From Streptomyces mayonensis (GTDB taxonomy: Bacteria; Actinomycetota; Actinomycetes; Streptomycetales; Streptomycetaceae), in the NCBI RefSeq assembly GCF_018982965.1, contig NZ_JACBYP010000003.1, forward strand, positions 1 through 64,000: DNA of 64,000 nucleotides, written 5' to 3'. Positions 34,645 through 43,976 of this stretch are shown piece after piece; position 1 is the first letter of the stretch, and every line of letters begins with the position of its first letter. The notes under the pieces were generated by a model. The model had not been told where the DNA came from and ran no database searches. It saw nothing but the letters and a program-made list of their open reading frames with translations. The position numbers and the translations under genes are program-made.

Positions 34645-35571
34645 ATGAAGGCAGTGGCCATCGATCAGTACGGAGGGCCGGACGTCCTGCGTCTCATGGA
34701 CCTTCCCGAGCCGAAGGTCGGTCCGGACCTGGTTCTGGTGCGGGTGGCGTACGCGGGCGTCAACCCCGCGGACTGGAAGATCCGCGAGGGGTACATCGAC
34801 GACTGGTTCGAGGCGCACTTCCCGATGGTGATGGGCTGCGACCTGTCCGGGGTGGTCGAGCGGACCGGCCTCGGAGTGACCGAGTTCGCCCCCGGTGACG
34901 AGGTGATCGGCTACGTCCGCTGCGACCACATGCAGCGCGGCACCTACGGAGAGCTGGTCGCGGTCCCCGTACGCATGCTGGCGCACAAGCCGGCGGGGCT
35001 GGACATGCGGGAGGCCGCGGGGCTGCCGGCCGCCGGGCTCACCGCCCACCAGGCGCTCCGCCGTCATCTGCGGCTCGTCCCGGGCGAGGTGCTGCTGGTG
35101 CACGCGGCGGCCGGCGGCGTGGGCTCGCTGGCCGTGCAGCTGGCCCGTGAGCTGGGAGCCACCGTGATCGGCACCGCGAGCGAGGGCAACCACGACTACC
35201 TGCGCTCGCTCGGCGCCCTGCCGGTCACCTACGGTCCGGGCCTGGCGGAACGCGTCAGGGCCCTGGCCCCCGACGGCGTGGACGCGGTGTTCGACCTGAT
35301 GGGCGGCGAGACCCTGCACGGTTCGCCGGCCCTGCTGCGGCCCGGCGGGCGCCTGGCCTCGATCTCGGGCGACGTCGTGGCGCTCGGCGGCCGCTACGTG
35401 TTCGTACGCCCCGACGCGGCCGACCTGGCCGAGCTCGCCGCCATGGCCGGACGCGCGGCGGTGCGTGTGCACGTCGACGCCGAGTTCCCGCTGGCCGAGG
35501 CGGCTCGGGCGCACGAACGCGTGGCGAGCGGGCACGGCCGGGGCAAGGTGGTGCTGAACGTCGGCGCATGA
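34645..35571 (+). CDS. Zinc-binding-dehydrogenase-like MDR reductase
   Basis: A 308-aa NADP-dependent reductase (MKAVAIDQYGGPDVLRLMDL start, MGCDLSGVVE, then VHAAAGGVGSLAVQLARELG for nucleotide binding). No structural-zinc Cys cluster is present, as in quinone and enone reductases. ATG 34645 follows GAGGAGAGG. A single-gene unit: operator-like site 1 upstream and a strong hairpin downstream. Confidence 0.9.
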   Translation: MKAVAIDQYGGPDVLRLMDLPEPKVGPDLVLVRVAYAGVNPADWKIREGYIDDWFEAHFPMVMGCDLSGVVERTGLGVTEFAPGDEVIGYVRCDHMQRGTYGELVAVPVRMLAHKPAGLDMREAAGLPAAGLTAHQALRRHLRLVPGEVLLVHAAAGGVGSLAVQLARELGATVIGTASEGNHDYLRSLGALPVTYGPGLAERVRALAPDGVDAVFDLMGGETLHGSPALLRPGGRLASISGDVVALGGRYVFVRPDAADLAELAAMAGRAAVRVHVDAEFPLAEAARAHERVASGHGRGKVVLNVGA

Positions 35572-35594
35572 CGCCGCCGGACGAACCGACGCCA

Positions 35595-35626
35595 CGAAGG
35601 GCCGCCCTCGCCGGGGCGGCCCTTCG
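35595..35626 (+). terminator. Hairpin after MDR gene
   Basis: A perfect 12-bp stem (CGAAGGGCCGCC) with an 8-nt loop, 23 bp after the stop codon. Confidence 0.8.
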
Positions 35627-35637
35627 CCGTTTCCGGG

Positions 35638-36100
35638 AGGAGACCCGAGACCCGAGACAGGAGACCCGAGACAGGAGACAGGAGACCGGATACCGGAGGC
35701 CGGTGCCGCCTCCGGCGGGCACACAACCGGGCGCCCTCCAGCGAGCCTTGAGCGAGTCTCCAGCCGCTCATGCCCGGGGCCTTCGCCGTTCCCCGCGCAC
35801 TCTTGGACCAGGCACTGGGGGCGGCTGCCAGACTGGCGGTGCGCCGCAGGGAGCCCCACCGTCGTGCCTCCCCGCGCCACGCAGAGCCGACTTCCCGGCA
35901 GCATGCCCGCCTGCCCACCAGCAGCGTGTGCGTACGCCCGCGTGCACCGCGTCCCGACGACGCGTGCACCGCGTCCCGTCAGGCCGAGAGCGCCGGACCG
36001 CGGTCCCGGCATGCCCCGCTTCCGGTTTCCCCTCCGGGATTCCTCCCGAGCCGAGTTCCTTCCCGAGTCGAGTTTCCTCACGAGTCGAACGGATTGCGTC
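35638..36100. other. Upstream region of the AfsA-like gene with tandem repeats
   Basis: 35638-35698 is an array of degenerate 7-bp units (gagaccc, gagacag). The following 400 bp contain no convincing gene: an in-frame extension of the AfsA-like frame exists but is Pro/Arg-rich and unlike the family. The main promoter of the biosynthetic block must be here. No clear operator match was found. Confidence 0.6.
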
Positions 36101-37138
36101 ATGACCCTTGCCCGGCAGGAGCGAACCGCCGCACCGGCGGTGGCGGTTCCCCTCTCCTACCAGCGCCCTGTGGACCGGGCGCTGGTGCACCGCAGCGCGG
36201 TGATGGAGGTCTTCGTCACCGACGCCACCCGGCTGGACGAGGACACCTTCGCGGTGGCGGTGCAGGGGCCGCGGTCGCACTCCTACTACAACGATCACCC
36301 CTGGAGCCCCGAACAGCTCGATCCGCTGTTCCTGCTCGAAGCCGCCCGGCAGGCGGTGACCGTCGTCGCCCACCAGTGGATGGGCGTACCGCACGGCACT
36401 TCCTTCCTGATCAGCGAGTGGACCACGCAGTTCACCGACGTGACGGCGGTGCGGGCGGGCCGGGACGCGCCGGTGGAGTTCGCCGTGGACGTCACCGCCC
36501 GGGAGCTGAAGCGGCGCGGCAGCAGACTGCTCGCGGCGACCTTCGAGTGCGCCTTCGTCGTCGGCGGGCACCGGGTGGGGACGAGCACCGTGAGCGCCGG
36601 CTACCTCAGCGGCGACGGCTACCGCGCCCACCGGGTGAAGAGCCGCGGCGACGTCCCGCCGATGTCCTCGTCGATGGGCGACGAGCGCGTGGGCGCCCTG
36701 GTGGACCCGGCGGCGGTGGGCCGGACGCGGGCAGCCAACGTCGTCCTGGTGGACGCCCGCGCCACCCCCGCCGGTGCCGAGGCGCGCCTCGACGTGCCCG
36801 TGCGGCACGCCGCGCTGTACGACCACCCACTCGACCACGTACCCGCCATGGCCCTGCTGGAGGCGGCCCGGCAGATCTCCGTGCTCGCCGACGACCGGGC
36901 TCCGCGCGGGCTGTACCCGTACCGGTTCGAGGCCGTCTTCCACCGCTTCGTCGAGCTGGACAGCCCCGTCGCGGTCCGCGCCCGCCGGGACGGCCGCCAC
37001 ACGACCGTGGAGTTCCACCAGGACGGCGCCGCGCTGTGCACCGCCACACTCGGCGTCGCGCCCGTGGCGTCCCTCGGGGCCTTCGGGCCCGCGGCACCGG
37101 TGGAAGACTCGGTCTCCGCGACCGGCGCCGGGCGGTGA
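36101..37138 (+). CDS. AfsA-like double-hotdog protein
   Basis: A 345-aa protein with two A-factor-biosynthesis hotdog domains (about 20-165 and 205-330). Landmarks: VHRSAVMEVFVTDATRL, QGPRSHSYYNDH and DPLFLLEAARQAV in the first; DVPVRHAALYDHPLDHVPAM and ALLEAARQIS in the second. AfsA/ScbA proteins transfer a beta-ketoacyl group from ACP to the hydroxyl of dihydroxyacetone phosphate, the first step of gamma-butyrolactone signals. ATG 36101 is chosen by homology; no good ribosome-binding site is seen. It heads the rightward block. No butyrolactone-receptor (TetR) gene is adjacent, which is atypical for a signalling pair. Confidence 0.85.
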   Translation: MTLARQERTAAPAVAVPLSYQRPVDRALVHRSAVMEVFVTDATRLDEDTFAVAVQGPRSHSYYNDHPWSPEQLDPLFLLEAARQAVTVVAHQWMGVPHGTSFLISEWTTQFTDVTAVRAGRDAPVEFAVDVTARELKRRGSRLLAATFECAFVVGGHRVGTSTVSAGYLSGDGYRAHRVKSRGDVPPMSSSMGDERVGALVDPAAVGRTRAANVVLVDARATPAGAEARLDVPVRHAALYDHPLDHVPAMALLEAARQISVLADDRAPRGLYPYRFEAVFHRFVELDSPVAVRARRDGRHTTVEFHQDGAALCTATLGVAPVASLGAFGPAAPVEDSVSATGAGR

Positions 37139-37145
37139 GGGCGGC

Positions 37146-38177
37146 ATGGAGCTGACGTCGCCGCTCGGTCTGGTCGCCGGTGCCTGGTACCCGCCCGAGT
37201 CGCAGTCGGTGCAGGACGCGGTCGCCCGGGGGGACATCGACGCCGCCACCGCCCGCGACCTCGGCTACGTCTCCCTGCCCGTGAGCAGCGCGGTGGCACC
37301 GCCCGACATGGCCATGGAGGCCGCCCGCGAAGTGCTGCTCCGCTGCGGGGTACGACCCGAGAAGCTGTCCCTGCTGCTGCACGCCAGCGTCCACCACCAG
37401 GGTCACGACGCCTGGTCGGCCCCGCATTACGTGGCCGAACGGCTCGGCGCGCACGCGGCCGTGCCGATCGGTCTGCTGCAGCAGTGCAACGGCGGTGCCA
37501 TCGGAATCGAGACGGCCGCCGCGCGGCTGCTGGCCGACCCGGAGGCCGGGCCCGCGCTGGTGACCACCGCCGACCGCTTCCTGATGCCGAGCTGGGACCG
37601 CTGGCGCAGTGACTACGGCATGGCGGCCGGCGACGCGGCGACGGCCGTCCTGGTGCACCGGGCCGACGGCACACACCCGGCCGAGCTGCTGCTGCACGCG
37701 ATCGGCACCACGGTCGCCACCGAACTGGAGGTGATGCACCGCGGTGACGACGAGCTGAACGCCACCCCCATGGGGCACAGTCCGGTGATCGACGTGCGCC
37801 GCACCAAGCGTGCCTTCATCAAGGCCTACGGAGTCGAGTGGTTCACCAAGACCGCTCACGACCGCATCCGGGCCGCGGTGGACCTCTGTCTGCGGCGCGC
37901 CGGACTCGCCCCGGACGACCCGCGGTTGAGGTACGCCGTGATCCCGCGCCTGGGCACCAAGGCGATGGACGAGGCGTACCTCCCGCCGCTGCGCGAGTCG
38001 ACCTCGGCCGAACTCCTCGACCTCGGCCGCGCCACCGGCCACGTGGGCGCGGGCGACCTGAACGCCTCCCTCGCCGACCTGGCACAGGGCGACCGGCTGG
38101 CACCCGGCCAGTACGCGGTCGTACTCAACGGCGGTGGCGGCTTCACCTTCACGGCCATGGCCGTCTCCCGGCCGTGA
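37146..38177 (+). CDS. Ketosynthase III-like acyltransferase
   Basis: A 343-aa thiolase-fold protein of the KAS III-like group that includes sugar/alcohol acyltransferases (CerJ, ChlB6 type). The active Cys is C114 in LLQQCNGGA, preceded by HASVHHQGHDAWSAPHYVAE. The C-terminal half contains RATGHVGAGDLN in the place of the Asn/His loop. The KAS III dyad H/N pattern of true condensing enzymes (HQAN) is not present; RLGTK occupies the corresponding area. So acyl transfer rather than decarboxylative condensation is likely. It starts 7 nt after the AfsA-like stop. A truncated paralogue is at 49816. Confidence 0.82.
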   Translation: MELTSPLGLVAGAWYPPESQSVQDAVARGDIDAATARDLGYVSLPVSSAVAPPDMAMEAAREVLLRCGVRPEKLSLLLHASVHHQGHDAWSAPHYVAERLGAHAAVPIGLLQQCNGGAIGIETAAARLLADPEAGPALVTTADRFLMPSWDRWRSDYGMAAGDAATAVLVHRADGTHPAELLLHAIGTTVATELEVMHRGDDELNATPMGHSPVIDVRRTKRAFIKAYGVEWFTKTAHDRIRAAVDLCLRRAGLAPDDPRLRYAVIPRLGTKAMDEAYLPPLRESTSAELLDLGRATGHVGAGDLNASLADLAQGDRLAPGQYAVVLNGGGGFTFTAMAVSRP

Positions 38178-38178
38178 A

Positions 38179-38247
38179 CAGCACCAACAACAGAACAGCA
38201 ACAGCAACAGAAACAGCAACAGAGAAAGAAACAGAAACAGCAACATC
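38179..38247. repeat. 6-bp tandem repeat (aacagc/aacaga)
   Basis: About ten imperfect hexamers fill the gap before the ACP gene. Purine-rich, no ORF. Confidence 0.8.
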
Positions 38248-38268
38248 CCTACGTTCTCAGGAGTGCAC

Positions 38269-38508
38269 ATGTCCGCCAACCAGGACCGCTTCTTCGCTCT
38301 CATGGTCGACAAGCTGGGCGTCGCGCCCGAGGAGCTGACCACCGAAGCAACCTTCGAGTCCCTGGAGTTCGACTCGCTCGCCCTGATCGAGTTGAGCGTC
38401 GCCGTGCAGAAGGAGTTCGGCGCACAGATCGACGAGACCGCGCTCACGCCGGAGGACACCGTCGGCGACGTGCTGCGCACCATCGACGCCCAGCTGGTGA
38501 CCTCCTGA
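38269..38508 (+). CDS. Acyl carrier protein
   Basis: A 79-aa acidic helical protein with the phosphopantetheine Ser at S36 in FDSLALIEL. The start is ATG 38269 behind AGGAG. The stop TGA shares one base with the ATG of KAS II. It should carry the growing or transferred acyl chain for the flanking KAS, FabG, AfsA-like and KSIII-like enzymes. Confidence 0.93.
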   Translation: MSANQDRFFALMVDKLGVAPEELTTEATFESLEFDSLALIELSVAVQKEFGAQIDETALTPEDTVGDVLRTIDAQLVTS

Positions 38509-39746
38509 TGCGAGGCGCGCGCACCGAGCGCTTCGACGTCGCCGTCACCGGCGTCGGCCTGGTCACCCCGGCCGGCATCGGTGTCGAGGCCAATGTCGAA
38601 CGGGTCTGGTCCGGCACTCCCACCGCCGCGCGCGACTCCGAGCTGGAGGGGTTGCCGGTCGACTTCGGCTGCCGCGTGCCCGGCTTCGACGCCGGTGCGC
38701 TGCTGGGCCGGCGTGCCGCGGTGCGGATGGACCCGGTCAGCCACTTCGGAGTGGTCGCCGCCCGGCAGGCAGTCCAGGACGCCGCGCTCGACCCGGCAGC
38801 CTGGGACGGTGCCCGCGTCGGCGTCGTCATGGGCACCTCCCTGGGCGGCTGGTCCACCGTCGAGCGGGAGCACGGCAAGCACCTGGCCGACGGTCCCGGA
38901 CTCGTATCGCCGCTGCTGATGGTGATGGGGCCGGTCAACATGACGGCCGGCTACATCGCGATGGACCTGAAGGCGCTGGGCCCCAACCAGGTCGTCTCCA
39001 CTGCCTGCGCCTCCGGCAACACCGCGATCGGCTACGCCCGTGCGCTGCTCGAGGCGGGGGCGTGCGACGTCGTGCTGGCCGGTGGAGCCGAGGCGGCGAT
39101 GAGCCCGACCGCCATGGCCAGCCTGGCCCGCGCGGGCGCGCTGTCGACCCGCTCGGACGACCCGGCCGCCGCCTCCCGGCCCTTCGACGCCGACCGTGAC
39201 GGTTTCGTGGCGGGCGAGGGCGCCGCGGTGCTGGTCCTGGAGCGGGTCGAGGACGCGAGGGCGCGCGGTGCCCGTGTCCGTGCCCGGGTCAGCGGATTCG
39301 GCGCGTCGGCCGACGGCCACCACGCCTCCGCGCCCGACCCGTCGGGCGGCGGCGCCGAGCGGGCGATCCGCGCCGCGCTCGCCGACGCGCTCATCGAGCC
39401 GGGCGAGGTCGACCATGTCAACGCGCACGGCACGTCCACGCCGCTCAACGACAAGACGGAGTCGGGGATCGTCCGCAGGGTGTTCGGCGAACGCCCCGCC
39501 GTCACCTCAACCAAGGGTGTCGTGGGGCACTTGCTGGGCGCGGCCGGCGCGGCCGAGGCCGCCTACACGGTGCTCGCCGTCGAGCGGGGGCTGGTGCCGC
39601 CCACGGCGAACCTCTCCTCACTCGACGCGGAGGTCCAGGTGGACGTCGTCGCGAAGGAGGCCCGCCCGGTGCGGATCGGCGCCGCGGTCAACAACTCCTT
39701 CGGCTTCGGCGGGCAGAACGCGGTGATCGCGGTGACACCCGCATGA
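38508..39746 (+). CDS. Beta-ketoacyl-ACP synthase II (KAS II/FabF-type)
   Basis: A 412-aa condensing enzyme with C167 in VVSTACASG, H307 in NAHGTSTPLND, K336 and H341 in GHLLGAAG: a complete Cys-His-His set. It extends ACP-bound acyl chains with malonyl-ACP. No chain-length-factor gene follows, so this is a FAS-like single KAS rather than a KS/CLF pair of aromatic polyketides. It overlaps the ACP stop by 1 nt and the FabG start by 4 nt. Confidence 0.93.
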   Translation: MRGARTERFDVAVTGVGLVTPAGIGVEANVERVWSGTPTAARDSELEGLPVDFGCRVPGFDAGALLGRRAAVRMDPVSHFGVVAARQAVQDAALDPAAWDGARVGVVMGTSLGGWSTVEREHGKHLADGPGLVSPLLMVMGPVNMTAGYIAMDLKALGPNQVVSTACASGNTAIGYARALLEAGACDVVLAGGAEAAMSPTAMASLARAGALSTRSDDPAAASRPFDADRDGFVAGEGAAVLVLERVEDARARGARVRARVSGFGASADGHHASAPDPSGGGAERAIRAALADALIEPGEVDHVNAHGTSTPLNDKTESGIVRRVFGERPAVTSTKGVVGHLLGAAGAAEAAYTVLAVERGLVPPTANLSSLDAEVQVDVVAKEARPVRIGAAVNNSFGFGGQNAVIAVTPA

Positions 39747-40474
39747 ACGACACCGCCGCCCTCCCGCCCGAGGGCCGATCCGTACTGGTCACCGGGGGCA
39801 ACCGGGGGATAGGCCTGGCCGTGGCCCGGGAACTGGCCGCGCGGGGCGACCGGGTCGCCGTCACCCACCGCTCGGGCGAGCCGCCCGCGGGCCTGCTCGC
39901 GGTGCGCTGCGACGTCACCGACGAGGGGCAGGTCGAGCGGGCGTTCAAGGAGGTGGAGAAGGAACACGGTCCGGTCGAGATCCTGGTGGCCAACGCCGGG
40001 ATCACCCGGGACCGGCTGCTGCCGGTGCTGGACGACGACGACATCGACGCCGTGCTCGACACCAACCTGCGCGCGGTGATCCGGGTGGCCAAGCACGCGG
40101 CCCGCGCCATGCTCGGCCGCCGCTGGGGGCGCATGGTGCTGATCTCCTCGGCGGTCGCCTTCACCGGGTCCCCCGGACAGGCCAACTACACGGCTGCCAA
40201 GGCCGGTCTGGTCGGTCTCGCCCGCTCCCTCTCCTGGGAGCTGGGCAGCCGCGGCGTCACCGTCAATGTCGTGGCCCCCGGGCTGATCGAGACCGACATG
40301 ATCCAGGACCTGCGTCCGGCCCGGCGGCGCGAGTACCTGAGCATGACACCGCTCGGCCGGGCCGGTGCGCCCGAGGACGTGGCCCACACGGTGGCCTTCC
40401 TCACCGGCGAGCGGGCCTCGTACATCACCGGTGCCGTGGTGCCGGTCAGCGGCGGTCTCGGCATGGGCCTCTGA
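39743..40474 (+). CDS. Beta-ketoacyl-ACP reductase-like SDR (FabG-type)
   Basis: A 243-aa SDR: TGGNRGIG at 17-24, NAG at 84-86 and the catalytic S136/Y149/K153. Its FabG-like length and its ATGA overlap with KAS II point to reduction of the beta-keto group on the cluster ACP. It is followed by a 7-bp repeat array. Confidence 0.9.
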   Translation: MNDTAALPPEGRSVLVTGGNRGIGLAVARELAARGDRVAVTHRSGEPPAGLLAVRCDVTDEGQVERAFKEVEKEHGPVEILVANAGITRDRLLPVLDDDDIDAVLDTNLRAVIRVAKHAARAMLGRRWGRMVLISSAVAFTGSPGQANYTAAKAGLVGLARSLSWELGSRGVTVNVVAPGLIETDMIQDLRPARRREYLSMTPLGRAGAPEDVAHTVAFLTGERASYITGAVVPVSGGLGMGL

Positions 40475-40521
40475 CAGATCCCGCATTCCGGGTTCCGGAT
40501 TACGGACTGCAGACCCGACTT

Positions 40522-40594
40522 CAGGTCCCAGGTCCCAGGTCCCAGGTCCCAGAGCACAGAGCACAGAGCACAGATCCCAAAGCACAGAGCACAA
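40522..40594. repeat. 7-bp tandem repeats (aggtccc and agagcac)
   Basis: Four copies of aggtccc run directly into about five copies of agagcac. They fill the 188-bp gap between FabG-type and KAS III genes. Confidence 0.85.
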
Positions 40595-40662
40595 CCAACA
40601 CCGGTACAGCCACCGCCAGGTGCATCAGCACAGCCGTGCACAACCAACAGGGGGGACAGCCC

Positions 40663-41649
40663 ATGGCCGTCGGTATCGTGTCGATCGGCTCTCACGTGCC
40701 CGACCGGGTCGTCGACAACCAGCAGATCAGCGAGTGGACCGGAATGTCCGCCGAGTGGGTCGCCGAACGCACCGGCATCAGCGAGCGGCGCTACGCGGAT
40801 CCGGGCACCACCACCTCGGACCTCGCCCTGCCCGCGGCCCGGGAGGCGCTCCGGGGAGCCGGACCCGAGGTCCGCGAACAGCTCGCGGCGCTCGTCGTGG
40901 CGACCTGCACGCCCGACGTGCCGCAGCCGTCGACGGCGTCCATCCTCCAGCACAAGCTGGGCCTCGACGCCCTGCCCGCCTTCGACGTCAACGCGGTGTG
41001 CAGCGGCTTCCTGTACGGCCTCGCCGTCGCCGAGGGCCTGATCACCACCGGGCGGCAGGGCTCGTACGCGCTGCTGGTCGGCGCGGACATGTTCTCCACG
41101 ATCATGGATCGCGGCGACCGCCGCACCGTGAGCCTGTTCGGTGACGGCGCGGGCGCGGTGCTGCTGGGCGAGGTGCCCGAGGGCTACGGTCTGCGTTCGC
41201 TGCGGCTGGTGACCAACGGGGAGTTGAACCACTACGTCGGCGTGGAGGCGGGCGGCACCCGCACCCCGCTCGACCGGCGGGCCCGGGACGCCGGCGAGCA
41301 CCTGTTCCGGATGGACGGGCGGGCGGTGCGCGACTACGCGCTGGGGGTGCTCGGCAAGCTCACGGGCGAGGTGCTCGACGACTGCGGGCTGCGCCTGGAC
41401 GACGTGCACCGCTTCGTCTTCCACCAGGCCAACACCCGGCTGCTGGAGACCTTCGTGGAGCAGGCCGGAATCGACCCGGAGCGGGTCGTCTACACGGCGC
41501 CCCGGCTGGGCAACACGGTCGCCGCGTCGGTCCCCCTCACCCTGCACGCCGCGCACCGCGCCAGGCCCCTCGCCCGGGGCGAGCGGGTGCTGCTCGCCTC
41601 GGTGGGCGGCGGCATGACCGCCGGAGCCGCCCTGCTCACCTGGTACTGA
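40663..41649 (+). CDS. Beta-ketoacyl-ACP synthase III (FabH-type)
   Basis: A 328-aa initiating condensing enzyme with the full triad C113 (NAVCSGF), H254 (FHQAN) and N284 (GNTVAAS). It joins an acyl-CoA starter to malonyl-ACP. ATG 40663 lies behind AGGGGGGA. This dedicated FabH beside KAS II, KR and ACP makes a small self-standing fatty-acyl assembly line. Confidence 0.94.
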   Translation: MAVGIVSIGSHVPDRVVDNQQISEWTGMSAEWVAERTGISERRYADPGTTTSDLALPAAREALRGAGPEVREQLAALVVATCTPDVPQPSTASILQHKLGLDALPAFDVNAVCSGFLYGLAVAEGLITTGRQGSYALLVGADMFSTIMDRGDRRTVSLFGDGAGAVLLGEVPEGYGLRSLRLVTNGELNHYVGVEAGGTRTPLDRRARDAGEHLFRMDGRAVRDYALGVLGKLTGEVLDDCGLRLDDVHRFVFHQANTRLLETFVEQAGIDPERVVYTAPRLGNTVAASVPLTLHAAHRARPLARGERVLLASVGGGMTAGAALLTWY

Positions 41650-41682
41650 CCGCAAGCCCGCCACTCACGCATTGGAGGAGTC

Positions 41683-42426
41683 ATGCGGCTCCAGGGAAAG
41701 ACCGTCGTCGTCACCGGGGGCACCCGGGGACTCGGCCGGGCGATCACCGAGGCCTACCTGACCGAGGGCGCCTCGGTGATCGCCGCCGCCCGCAACCCGT
41801 ACGACATCAAGGAACTGGCCGACGCGTACGGCGGCCGGCTGCGCTTCCACTACGCCGACGTCACCCACGAGGCGTCCGTCGCCGACCTGATGGCGGCGGC
41901 CGTGGACACGTACGGCCGGCTCGACGTGCTGGTCAACAACGCGGGCACCAGCCGGGACGGGAAGATCGCCCGGCTCAGCCTGGACGACTGGAACACCACG
42001 TTCGCCACCAACGTGACCGGGGTCTTCCTGTGCACGAGGGCCGCGGCCGGCCACATGACCGCCCAGGGCGGCGGCCGCATCATCAACGTCTCGTCCTGCG
42101 TGGCCGGCCGGGTCGCGGTGGGCGCCGCCGCGTACAGCGCGAGTAAGGCGGCGGTGGAGATGTTCACCCGTACCTCGGCGGCCGAGCTGGCCGCCAGGAA
42201 CATCGCCGTCAACTGCCTCTCCCCGGGCTACATCGACGAGGGCATGGGCAAGGACCTCGCCGCCAACGCCCGGGCCTGGGAGACCTACCGCGGCCGTCTG
42301 CTGTCGGGCCGGCTGGGCGAACCGCAGGAGGTCGCGGACGCGGCGGTGTTCCTGGCCTCACGGGAGTCCGGCTACGTCAACGGCAGTGTGCTGGAAGTCA
42401 ACGGGGGGCTGCTGTGGGCGGCCTGA
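41683..42426 (+). CDS. Short-chain dehydrogenase/reductase
   Basis: A 247-aa SDR with TGGTRGLG (11-18), NNAG (85-88) and S138/Y151/K155. TTGGAGGAG lies just upstream of the ATG. The C-terminus SGYVNGSVLEVNGGL is typical of classical reductases. It probably reduces a keto group in the cluster product. The end overlaps the FAD-monooxygenase start by 13 nt. Confidence 0.92.
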   Translation: MRLQGKTVVVTGGTRGLGRAITEAYLTEGASVIAAARNPYDIKELADAYGGRLRFHYADVTHEASVADLMAAAVDTYGRLDVLVNNAGTSRDGKIARLSLDDWNTTFATNVTGVFLCTRAAAGHMTAQGGGRIINVSSCVAGRVAVGAAAYSASKAAVEMFTRTSAAELAARNIAVNCLSPGYIDEGMGKDLAANARAWETYRGRLLSGRLGEPQEVADAAVFLASRESGYVNGSVLEVNGGLLWAA

Positions 42427-43976
42427 CACCGGGGCGGGACGTGCTGGTGGTCGGTGCGGGGCCGGTCGGCCTGCTGACCGCGTGCGAGCTGCTGCAGCAG
42501 GGCATCCCGGTCCGGGTGGTGGACGCGGGGCGCGGCACCACCGCGCACTCGCGGGCCAACGTGGTGTGGCCGCGCAACCTGGAACTGCTCGACCGGGTCG
42601 GGGTGGCCGAGCGGCTGGTCCTGCGCGGCCACCGGCTGGCGGGCACCGCCTTCTACTCCCGCGGACGCCGGCTGGCCACGGCCTGGATGAGCAGGCTCCG
42701 CGACGCGCCCTACCCCTTCGCGCTGACCATCCCCCAGCACGAGACCGAGCTGGTGCTGCGCGAACGCCTCGCCGAGCTGGGCGGCACGGTCGAGCACGGG
42801 GTGCGGCTGACCGCACTGGACAACTCCGGGGCGCTGCCCGCGGTGAAACTGGAGCACGAGGACGGGCGGACGGAGGAGAGCGAGCCGCACTGGCTGATCG
42901 GAGCGGACGGCGCCCACAGCACCGTGCGCAAGCAGCTGGGTATCGCCTACGACGGGCCGCCGGTGGACGTCACCTTCGCCATCACCGACGCACGGCTGTC
43001 CACCACGCTGTCCGAGGACCTGTCCCACTACTGCTACTCGCCCGGCGGCGCGATCGTGGTCGGCCCCATGGGCGGTGGCGTCCACCGCATCGCGTTGAAC
43101 GTGCAGCACGACGCCTTCGACGAGGAGAACCCGCCGCCGGCCGAGCTGTTCCAGCGGATGGTCGACGCACGGGCGGCCGGCCGCAGCCGCGTCGAGGAGC
43201 TGCTGTGGAGCGGTTCCTTCCGGGTACGGGTGCGGATCGCGGCCCGGTTCGCCGCGGGCCGCTGCTTCCTGGTGGGCGACGCCGCCCACGTGATCAGCCC
43301 GGCCGGCGGCCAGGGCATGAACACCGGGATGCAGGACGCCTTCAACCTTGCCTGGAAGCTCTCCGGCGTGCTGCGCGGCGACTTCGGCGAGGCCATCCTC
43401 GCCTCGTACGACGCCGAGCGGCGCAGCGTCTCGCACCGGGTGGCCCGCTCCACCGAACTGCTCACCAGGGCCGGGGTGGTCCGTACTCCGGCGAAGGTGG
43501 CGGTGCGGGACGCGGCGTTCTGGGCCGCCGACCGCACCGGGCTGTTCCAGCGGACGGTCGCCCCTCAGCTCAGCCAGACCGATGTCGGTTACGGCGCGGA
43601 GCACCCGCGTCTGCCGGTGCGGTCGGCCGGCGGGCGGCCACCGGGACGCGGCACCTCGCCGTGGCCCGAGATCGACCGCGACCGGCCCACCGCCCTGCTG
43701 TGGCCCGGCACCCGCAATCCGCCGCCCGGCTGGGCCGGCACCCGGGACCGGCTGCGCGCGGCGCTGGCGCCGTCCCCGGTGGTGGAGCTGGACCGTGCGG
43801 TCGCCCCCGCGCTCGCCAAGGCGCTGGGGCCGGCGCCCACCGTGGCGCTGGTCCGCCCCGACGGACACCTCCTGGCACGGGCCGACCCCGAGGATCCGCT
43901 GCGAGCGGTCCGCCTGCTGACACGGGCGGCACACCTTCCCCTTTCCCGGCAGCAGCACGGAGGCGCGACGCGATGA
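42414..43976 (+). CDS. FAD-dependent aromatic-hydroxylase-type monooxygenase
   Basis: A 520-aa group A flavoprotein: GAGPVG at 14-19, GADGAHS at 163-169 and GD at 288-289 (VGDAAHVISPAGGQGMNTGM). It carries the usual C-terminal thioredoxin-like extension of this group. It would hydroxylate or epoxidise an aromatic or conjugated substrate, so an oxygenated product is expected. The GTG start overlaps the SDR. Confidence 0.92.
   Translation: MGGLTPGRDVLVVGAGPVGLLTACELLQQGIPVRVVDAGRGTTAHSRANVVWPRNLELLDRVGVAERLVLRGHRLAGTAFYSRGRRLATAWMSRLRDAPYPFALTIPQHETELVLRERLAELGGTVEHGVRLTALDNSGALPAVKLEHEDGRTEESEPHWLIGADGAHSTVRKQLGIAYDGPPVDVTFAITDARLSTTLSEDLSHYCYSPGGAIVVGPMGGGVHRIALNVQHDAFDEENPPPAELFQRMVDARAAGRSRVEELLWSGSFRVRVRIAARFAAGRCFLVGDAAHVISPAGGQGMNTGMQDAFNLAWKLSGVLRGDFGEAILASYDAERRSVSHRVARSTELLTRAGVVRTPAKVAVRDAAFWAADRTGLFQRTVAPQLSQTDVGYGAEHPRLPVRSAGGRPPGRGTSPWPEIDRDRPTALLWPGTRNPPPGWAGTRDRLRAALAPSPVVELDRAVAPALAKALGPAPTVALVRPDGHLLARADPEDPLRAVRLLTRAAHLPLSRQQHGGATR

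Noticed and set aside
35864..36100. N-terminal extension of the AfsA-like protein
   Set aside because: The extra 79 residues are Pro/Arg-rich without similarity to the family; ATG 36101 gives a normal N-terminus.
36101..37138. A complete A-factor signalling locus
   Set aside because: No butyrolactone-receptor-type TetR gene is adjacent; the block looks biosynthetic rather than a signal/receptor pair.
37146..38177. A second KAS III condensing enzyme
   Set aside because: The Cys is present, but the HQAN histidine motif and GNT asparagine motif of FabH are absent, so it was called KSIII-like acyltransferase.
40522..40594. CRISPR-like array
   Set aside because: The units are 7 bp with no spacers; no cas genes are in the window.
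38508..41649. Aromatic type II polyketide synthase (KS/CLF)
   Set aside because: Only one KAS II is present with its own active Cys; no chain-length factor, aromatase or cyclase gene was found.
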